Shown here piece by piece: positions 58,786-64,000 of a stretch of 64,000 bases of DNA. Position 1 is the stretch's first letter. Every line of letters starts with the position of its first letter. The notes below the pieces were generated by a model that saw nothing but the letters and a program-made list of their open reading frames with translations, searched no databases and had not been told where the DNA came from. The stretch is from CAYSEQ01 sp964430475 (GTDB taxonomy: Bacteria; Patescibacteriota; Microgenomatia; UBA8517). Where the stretch lies: NCBI GenBank assembly GCA_964430475.1, contig CAYSEQ010000001.1:62001-126000 (forward strand). The letters are read 5' to 3'. Position numbers and translations under genes: made by a program.

Positions 58786-60380
58786 TATATCTTTTTTGAA
58801 AATTCCAACATTATTTTAGCCGGCAATCTACCCTCAAGAAGTACCACACTATCCTTAGAATTTAATATACCTTTCACAATTTGATAAAGCTTATCTTCGT
58901 TGACATATATAAGCTTATCTTTCTTGGTCATACCTTTTTTTAAGTCATTCAAAAAATCTCTGTTCGTCAAATACACTATTTCGGCTTTACCGCTTAGCAA
59001 CTTTCCAATCTTTTGATGAATAGCACCTGATCTTTGACCTAATTCTATAATTCCACTGGTTATGACAATTCTTCTTTTATTTTTGAAACTTTTTAAATAA
59101 TTTATAGCAGCCTCAAATGAGGATGGTGTAGAGTTATATGTATCATCAATGATGATGTTGCCTCCCAACTCATAAACATTCATTGTCCCTTTTGGTAAAA
59201 CCAGATTCTTAACACCTTCTTCTATCTTTTTCCAAGAAACGCCAAAAAGTTTAGCGACTAAAATTCCAGCAGTAAGATTTTCGAGAAGGTGTTCTCCAGT
59301 CAAATTAGTGGAAAAAACATGCTTTGCGCTTTTATATTTTACTTCGAAAACAATACTTTTTCTTTTAAAAGATAAAACTCTTGCAACAATGTCCGCGTTT
59401 TCATCCCAACTTTCTTGGGTACTATGTTTAACAAAATAACTCAAAACCTTTAGTTTTGACTTGAGTTTCTTTGCTCGTAAAAAAAGCTCTCGGCAATGTT
59501 TATTGTTAAAATTAAAAATCGCAAGACCTTCTTGAGGTAAACTTTCAATTAACTCAAATTTCGCTTTTTTAATGTTTTCTAAGCTTCCAAACAAGGCAAG
59601 ATGCTGTTCTTCAATCCCTGTCAATATGCCAATAGATGGATGTACAATCTCGGTAAGTTTTTTTATTTCTCCCCTCTTATAAGCCCCCATTTCAACGACA
59701 AAAAATTCAGTTCCAGACTTAACATTCAGAATCGCCTTTCTAGCTACACCAAACTCTGTATTTTCGCTTCCTTCTGTCTTTGCTACCTTGAATTTTTGAG
59801 ATAAAAGATGCGCTACAAATTCCTTGGTAGTTGTCTTCCCATAGCTTCCCGTAATTCCAATAACAATCGGTTTTACACTATCTAAGACTTCACGAGCTTT
59901 CTTGATTTCCTCTCTTTTAATCTTATTAACAATGGGAGTCGTCCATAAAATACCAAGGAAGGGTGTAACTAACAACAAAACCTCGCCTACCAAAAGATTT
60001 CTGAAAAAAAGGGTAGCCAGGATCCCTAAAACCGAAGCCAAAAAAATCTTCTGAGCTCTCTGTGTAAATACCGGCTTTTTTAGGTTCTTTGTAAAAAGTT
60101 TCCAAAATGTCAGGAAATCAAGATATAGAATTCCAATCAAAAACAAAAACCCTACAGGATAAAGCTTTAAAAAAAACGCTGTTAGGATCTTGAAAAAGAT
60201 GAATAAAATACCCAATTTCTTTACACCTTCGTAGGATTTAAAAAAAACCGAGAATCTGTCCCAACGATACTCCTTTGTTTGTAACCAATATATCCAGTTT
60301 AATATCTGTGAAAAAGCCTGGATTGCCCAAAAAACAAAAATCGTAAAAAAATTTAATGAGAGAAAATCTGTTTCTGCCAT
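58785..60380 (-). CDS. murF: MurF-like ligase with N-terminal membrane domain
   Basis: 531 residues. The first about 150 residues contain five transmembrane helices (about 10-30, 57-75, 77-97, 111-128, 130-148) in place of the usual MurF substrate-binding domain. From residue 172 comes a Mur ligase ATPase with VIGITGSYGKTTTKEFVAHL (P-loop 176-186), VEMGAYKRGEIKKLTEIVHP and NIIIDDTYNSTPSSFEAAIN, then a C-terminal domain with LEGRLPAK. MurF adds D-Ala-D-Ala to the precursor. It may be tied to the membrane here; the membrane part could also mean a different acceptor. The start overlaps the alpha/beta hydrolase gene by 28 bp. Confidence 0.87.
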   Translation of the reverse strand: MAETDFLSLNFFTIFVFWAIQAFSQILNWIYWLQTKEYRWDRFSVFFKSYEGVKKLGILFIFFKILTAFFLKLYPVGFLFLIGILYLDFLTFWKLFTKNLKKPVFTQRAQKIFLASVLGILATLFFRNLLVGEVLLLVTPFLGILWTTPIVNKIKREEIKKAREVLDSVKPIVIGITGSYGKTTTKEFVAHLLSQKFKVAKTEGSENTEFGVARKAILNVKSGTEFFVVEMGAYKRGEIKKLTEIVHPSIGILTGIEEQHLALFGSLENIKKAKFELIESLPQEGLAIFNFNNKHCRELFLRAKKLKSKLKVLSYFVKHSTQESWDENADIVARVLSFKRKSIVFEVKYKSAKHVFSTNLTGEHLLENLTAGILVAKLFGVSWKKIEEGVKNLVLPKGTMNVYELGGNIIIDDTYNSTPSSFEAAINYLKSFKNKRRIVITSGIIELGQRSGAIHQKIGKLLSGKAEIVYLTNRDFLNDLKKGMTKKDKLIYVNEDKLYQIVKGILNSKDSVVLLEGRLPAKIMLEFSKKI

Positions 60381-61072
60381 GAGTTTATTTCTAAAGCTAC
60401 CTTTTTAGGGTCTTCGTAAGGAAGTCTATGGCCCTGGTTTTCAAAAACCACAAGTTTACTTCCCAAAATGCGGGATTTTAGAAAGAATGCGTCTTTAATT
60501 GGAGTCATCTTATCTTTTTCTCCCCAAAGAATAAGTACAGGAATTTTAATTTTACTTACAGAATCTTTCAAATCCTCATTAACAACCTTCTTAAATATCT
60601 CGCGCATAATCCCTTGAGTCTTCTCGTAATCGTGTTCCCTGGCTAATTTGTAAAGTAGCCTTCTAAAGTTCTTAGCAATTTTAGGATAAATCAAAAATAC
60701 CTTCCCTAACTTCGCAACTAAAATGAAAACTAATCTTTTTAAAAAAATTGTTCTTGAAATTCCTCTTGTTTCACAAAGAATTATTCCATAAAGATCTCGT
60801 TTATGATTTAAGGCAAGTTTTAATGCAATCGCTCCGCCAAAAGAATGTCCAAAGACAAAAAACTTTACTTTTGAAAATCTTTTCTCTGCTTTTTTTAAAA
60901 CATAATCAGAATATTCCTTTAACCCCCAAACCTTCTTTGGTGCGGGCCTCCCAAAACCTGGAAGCTTGATAAGAAAAACACGCCAACCAAGACCTAAAAG
61001 TTCTTTTTTGAGTGGGATCAGGCTTTCTGTCTTTGCACCCCAACCGTGAATAAGAACTATATTTTTAAGCAT
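60353..61072 (-). CDS. Alpha/beta hydrolase
   Basis: 239 residues. The oxyanion strand NIVLIHGWGAK, nucleophile elbow VFGHSFGGAIALK (GHSFG), acid in LILWGEKDKMTP and His in FENQGHRLPYEDP give a complete Ser-Asp-His triad. No lid or signal is obvious, so it is probably cytoplasmic. Substrate unknown. It lies inside the mur cluster between murD and the murF-like gene, overlapping the latter by 28 bp; a wall-related esterase role is possible but unproven. Confidence 0.92.
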   Translation of the reverse strand: MLKNIVLIHGWGAKTESLIPLKKELLGLGWRVFLIKLPGFGRPAPKKVWGLKEYSDYVLKKAEKRFSKVKFFVFGHSFGGAIALKLALNHKRDLYGIILCETRGISRTIFLKRLVFILVAKLGKVFLIYPKIAKNFRRLLYKLAREHDYEKTQGIMREIFKKVVNEDLKDSVSKIKIPVLILWGEKDKMTPIKDAFFLKSRILGSKLVVFENQGHRLPYEDPKKVALEINSWQKQIFSH

Positions 61073-61147
61073 TTAAGATTTTCTTAATAAATTAAGAACT
61101 TAAAATTATAGAGAATTAGTAGGTTTAAGTATTTTTTAACATAAAAT

Positions 61148-62515
61148 TTAGAAAGTTAACGATCTAACTGCTTCTTTAAATTGATAACCCCGATCCTTAT
61201 AATCTTTAAACATATCAAATGAGGCAGCTGCAGGTGAAAGAAGTACCACCCCACCTTTAGGTGTAATCTCAAAAGACTTCTGGATCAACTCTTGCATTTT
61301 AGGATACCCAAGTTCTAGTAAATTTCCTCTAAAATTTGCCCTTTTAATAGAACGCTTTATCTTTTTCGCTATCTGCCCAATCAAGATTACATTTGCTATA
61401 TTTTTGGCTTTTGAAATTTCTTTTCCAAGAAGGTCATAATTCAACCCCTTATCAGATCCACCAAGAATCAATGTGAGAGGTTCTTCAAATGAACGCAGTG
61501 CGGCTATTGTAGTTTGAGGATTAGTCGAAAACGAATCATTGTAAAAAGATACTCCTTTGACTTCCGCAACTAATTCTAGTCTGTGCTCAAGTCCTTTAAA
61601 AGAAAAAAGGACCTTTCTTATCGTCAGTGGATGGACACCAGCAAGATATGCCGCACAAGCTGCTGCACAAATGTTTTCCCAGTTATGCTTCCCCCTCAAC
61701 AATAAGTCTTGGGTATCTCCTATTTCCATAGACCTTCCAGAAAAATTAATAAAAATCTTTCCATTTTTTACATATGCTCCTTTTACTTTCTTTTTAGTAC
61801 TAAAATAAAAGACTTTAGCGTTAGTAAGACGCGAGAAAGACTTTGAAACTTTATAGTCAAATGCTAAAACGCAAAAATCCTCCTTCGCCTGATGCCTAAC
61901 AATCTGAGACTTTGCTTTTATGTATTCCTCCTTGTCTTTGTGCCAGTCAAGATGGTCCTCGGTAATATTTAAAACAACACTGATATGTGGACTCTTAGTC
62001 AAATCTATTAGCTGAAAGGAGGAGAGCTCTAAAACAACCCAATCGCTGGGCTTAAGTTTGGGTAAAAGTTCCAAAACAGGCAGACCTATATTGCCAGCAA
62101 GATAAACGCTCCTCCCATCTTTTTTCAAAATTTCATAGATCAAGGTGCTTGTAGTACCTTTTCCTTTAGTGCCAGTGACACCTATGATCCTTGCTTGACA
62201 ATCATCAAAAAAAACTTTAATTGCTGAAGTAACAAAAACACCTTTACTTTCTGCCTCAACTATCTCAGGAAGATATCTGTAAACTGCCGGTGTACGAAAA
62301 ATACAATCAAAACTACCTAATCCATGTTTTAAATAGTTCCTACCAAGAACAAGTCTTGCCTTCCGGATATCAAAACCCGAAAAATCTAGTTCTTTCTTTG
62401 TCTTTCTATCAAATATTGTCAATTCAGCGCCATTTTTAAGTAAATACTTTGCTGAATCTAAGCCATTAATTCCCCAACCCAAGATTGCGATTTTTTTACT
62501 CTTCCAATTATTCAT
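61148..62515 (-). CDS. murD: UDP-N-acetylmuramoylalanine--D-glutamate ligase
   Basis: 455 residues from ATG 62515; an in-frame TTG at 62557 would add a hydrophobic extension and overlap murB. N-terminal Rossmann domain KIAILGWGINGLDSAKYLL, ATP loop IIGVTGTKGKGTTSTLIYEI, the VVLELSSFQLI motif and SVVLNITEDHLDWHKDKEEY, and the C-terminal FYNDSFSTNPQTTIAAL. MurD adds D-Glu to UDP-MurNAc-L-Ala. No obvious loss of key residues. Confidence 0.96.
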   Translation of the reverse strand: MNNWKSKKIAILGWGINGLDSAKYLLKNGAELTIFDRKTKKELDFSGFDIRKARLVLGRNYLKHGLGSFDCIFRTPAVYRYLPEIVEAESKGVFVTSAIKVFFDDCQARIIGVTGTKGKGTTSTLIYEILKKDGRSVYLAGNIGLPVLELLPKLKPSDWVVLELSSFQLIDLTKSPHISVVLNITEDHLDWHKDKEEYIKAKSQIVRHQAKEDFCVLAFDYKVSKSFSRLTNAKVFYFSTKKKVKGAYVKNGKIFINFSGRSMEIGDTQDLLLRGKHNWENICAAACAAYLAGVHPLTIRKVLFSFKGLEHRLELVAEVKGVSFYNDSFSTNPQTTIAALRSFEEPLTLILGGSDKGLNYDLLGKEISKAKNIANVILIGQIAKKIKRSIKRANFRGNLLELGYPKMQELIQKSFEITPKGGVVLLSPAAASFDMFKDYKDRGYQFKEAVRSLTF

Positions 62516-62549
62516 CTTTAGTAGTAAAGGTATGATAAAACTAAAAAAT

Positions 62550-63611
62550 TTAATCAAATCCTATAAACTGAACCTCAGGCTCAAGCTTGATACCAAACTT
62601 ATTATAAATATCACTAGAAATTACCTCAGAAAGTTTCTTTATGTCTTTGGCGGTGGCTTTCTTCCTGTAATTTGTAATCACTAGTGCGTTTTTACTAGAT
62701 ACTCTTGCACCTCCTATACCTTTTCCCCTCCAACCCGCTTTATCAATTAACCAACCTGCAAATAGCTTATACCTATTCTCTCCATCCTCGTAAAAAGGCA
62801 TGTCAGGGTATTTTTTAATTAAAGCTTTGAAAATCTTTTTCCCTACAAAAGGATTTTTGAAAAAAGACCCAGCATTCCCAACAAATTTGGGATTTTCAAG
62901 CTTCTTCCTTCTTAAATAAAGAACAGCTTTTCTTACCTCTTTTAATGTCGGATTTATAACATTTTTTTTCATAAAATAGTCAGTAAGGGACTTATAGGTA
63001 AGTGTCGGGGTAGCATTTTTCTTTAACATAAGAAATACTTCGGTAATTAAATAGCGTCCAATGTTTCGGGGAATCTTAAATATACTAGATCTATAAGAAA
63101 ATTTGCAGTCGTTTTTTGAGAAAGTTACAAATTTTTGTTCCTTAAAATCAAAAGCGATAAGTTTCACAAATGTATCCTTTAATTCTTGGCCGTAGGCACC
63201 TATATTTTGGATAGGTGAAGCACCAACTGTTCCGGGAATCCCTGAAAGGCATTCTATGCCTTGTAAATTTTTATCAACGCAGATTTTTACCAATCGATCC
63301 CATTTTAAACCGGCTTGAGCTTTAACTAAAACATGCCCTTTCCTTTTTGTAAAACTCACTTTATTACCTCTAAATTTTATTACCAAACCCTTAAAACCAG
63401 AATCATTTATAAGAATATTACTTCCCTCACCAATGACAAAAATCGGCAATTTTTTTTCTTTCGCAAATAAGACTGCTTGCAAAACATCATTTTTTGTCTT
63501 TAAGACGCAAAAATATTGAGCTTTTCCTCCAACCTGAAATGTAGTCAAATCTCTAAGATTAACATTCTTATAAAATATCAAGTTTGTATTATCTACTGAA
63601 ACATTAAGCAT
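62550..63611 (-). CDS. murB: UDP-N-acetylenolpyruvoylglucosamine reductase
   Basis: 353 residues. FAD-binding part: FQVGGKAQYFCVLKTKND, VIGEGSNILINDSGFKGLVI and LSGIPGTVGASPIQNIGAYG; the substrate domain has FSYRSSIFK and AGSFFKNPFVGKKIF, with the catalytic Ser in the AGSFFKNP loop, and the C-terminal KLEPEVQFIG. The Tyr-loop type I (E. coli-like) form is suggested by the longer central region. MurB makes UDP-MurNAc. It follows murE by 5 bp. Confidence 0.95.
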   Translation of the reverse strand: MLNVSVDNTNLIFYKNVNLRDLTTFQVGGKAQYFCVLKTKNDVLQAVLFAKEKKLPIFVIGEGSNILINDSGFKGLVIKFRGNKVSFTKRKGHVLVKAQAGLKWDRLVKICVDKNLQGIECLSGIPGTVGASPIQNIGAYGQELKDTFVKLIAFDFKEQKFVTFSKNDCKFSYRSSIFKIPRNIGRYLITEVFLMLKKNATPTLTYKSLTDYFMKKNVINPTLKEVRKAVLYLRRKKLENPKFVGNAGSFFKNPFVGKKIFKALIKKYPDMPFYEDGENRYKLFAGWLIDKAGWRGKGIGGARVSSKNALVITNYRKKATAKDIKKLSEVISSDIYNKFGIKLEPEVQFIGFD

Positions 63612-63616
63612 TTTTC

Positions 63617-64000
63617 TTATCTTTTTATTTCTTTAACGCCACCTCTAAGTGCTACCTTCACTGCATCAAAGTCCGACCATTCGTATTCTTTTCCATTATA
63701 AGCCATGCTCATTTCATGTCCCTTTCCACAGATTATAATAACATCTTCTTTTTTGGCTAATTTTTGAATAGCAAACGAAATTGCCTCTCCCCTTTCAGGA
63801 ATTCTTATAAACACATGGTTTGGATTTTTTCCTAACTTATTTAAAACAGTAAGATTTCTTTTGTTTCCTAATTTGATTTCTTTGGAGTTATTTTTTTTAG
63901 CGCCCTTCACCATCTCCCTAATAATATCGTTGACATTTTCACTTCTGGGGTCTTCTGCGGTAAATATTGAGACATCTGCAATACGCGTTGATATCTCACC
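63617..64000 (-). CDS. murE: MurE-type Mur ligase, C-terminal part (cut by window edge)
   Basis: The minus frame is open to the window end and gives 127 residues. VSIFTAEDPRSENVNDIIRE is the C-terminal domain block of MurE-type ligases (the D-N-P-R motif appears as E-D-P-R), followed by DVIIICGKGHEMSMAYNGKE and EWSDFDAVKVAL. The third amino acid cannot be judged because the DNPR-loop variant is not diagnostic. It is the first visible gene of the mur cluster on this strand, 5 bp before murB. Confidence 0.93.
   Translation of the reverse strand, partial: GEISTRIADVSIFTAEDPRSENVNDIIREMVKGAKKNNSKEIKLGNKRNLTVLNKLGKNPNHVFIRIPERGEAISFAIQKLAKKEDVIIICGKGHEMSMAYNGKEYEWSDFDAVKVALRGGVKEIKR

Noticed and set aside
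1..64000. CRISPR arrays, prophage, insertion sequences or an origin of replication
   Set aside because: No regularly spaced repeats, no transposase or phage genes and no DnaA-box cluster were seen in the window.

Overview
The window is an AT-rich, tightly packed bacterial scaffold segment read with the standard code (TGA is used as a stop). Gene content points to Candidate Phyla Radiation/Patescibacteria, most likely a Microgenomates-type lineage. The signs are short core proteins, a division/peptidoglycan cluster whose mur proteins are variant (membrane-fused MurF-like ligase, MurG with an altered N-terminal loop), SipW/TasA-type surface proteins, and an absence of metabolic operons apart from guaB and a few redox genes. 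This placement is inference from gene content; no 16S is present.

Region by region. 1-911 (minus): operon yjbQ-like, DUF2905-like, superoxide dismutase (cut by the left edge). 1117-6750 (plus): surface locus with a membrane-anchored propeller-like protein, a camelysin/TasA-like protein fused to a vWA domain (two single-base frameshifts), a second TasA-like protein, a SipW-type signal peptidase and an RTX-repeat protein. 6754-9636: small membrane protein, single-domain response regulator, ATP-cone protein, PEBP protein, a broken small ORF and a phosphodiester-glycosidase-like protein. 9884-22576: mostly minus-strand core genes (yraN, rplS, dnaE, MFS permease, gatBAC, htpX, lemA, polX). gatB is interrupted by a 100-N scaffold gap flanked by an exact 55-bp duplication, and removing both restores one intact frame. 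22719-27759: three tRNAs (Asp, Gly, Thr), a triple LysM protein, an unknown gene broken by two A-tract frameshifts, an FNR-like reductase and an Ig-like protein whose ATG overlaps the tRNA-Thr CCA end. 27749-37135 (minus): surface polysaccharide cluster (O-antigen ligase-like protein, four glycosyltransferases including a GT2/GT-C fusion, methyltransferase, flippase). 37189-41389: small proteins, methyltransferase, ferric-reductase-like protein, secreted glycosidase-like protein, an unassigned 124-nt structured element, a lipoprotein and tRNA-Val. 41509-43181: CBS-less guaB and lepB. 43178-48865 (minus): parB, rpmA, rplU, rodA, ileS. 49052-64000 (minus): dcw-type cluster murE-murB-murD-hydrolase-murF-like-DegT-FemAB-triple winged helix-mraY-ftsW-murG-ftsQ-ftsA-ftsZ.

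How they work together. The right third builds and divides the wall: Mur ligases and MurB make the precursor, MraY/MurG make lipid II, FemAB probably adds a cross-bridge residue, and RodA/FtsW plus FtsZ/A/Q drive elongation and division. The left end and the glycan cluster make the cell surface. SipW-type peptidase would mature TasA-like fibre proteins and the polysaccharide cluster would supply glycan. Gene disruptions fall only in accessory genes (2.2-3.6 kb, 8.5-8.7 kb, 24.0-25.7 kb), three of the five at 7-8-nt A/T runs, while every complete core gene is open once the scaffold gap is resolved.
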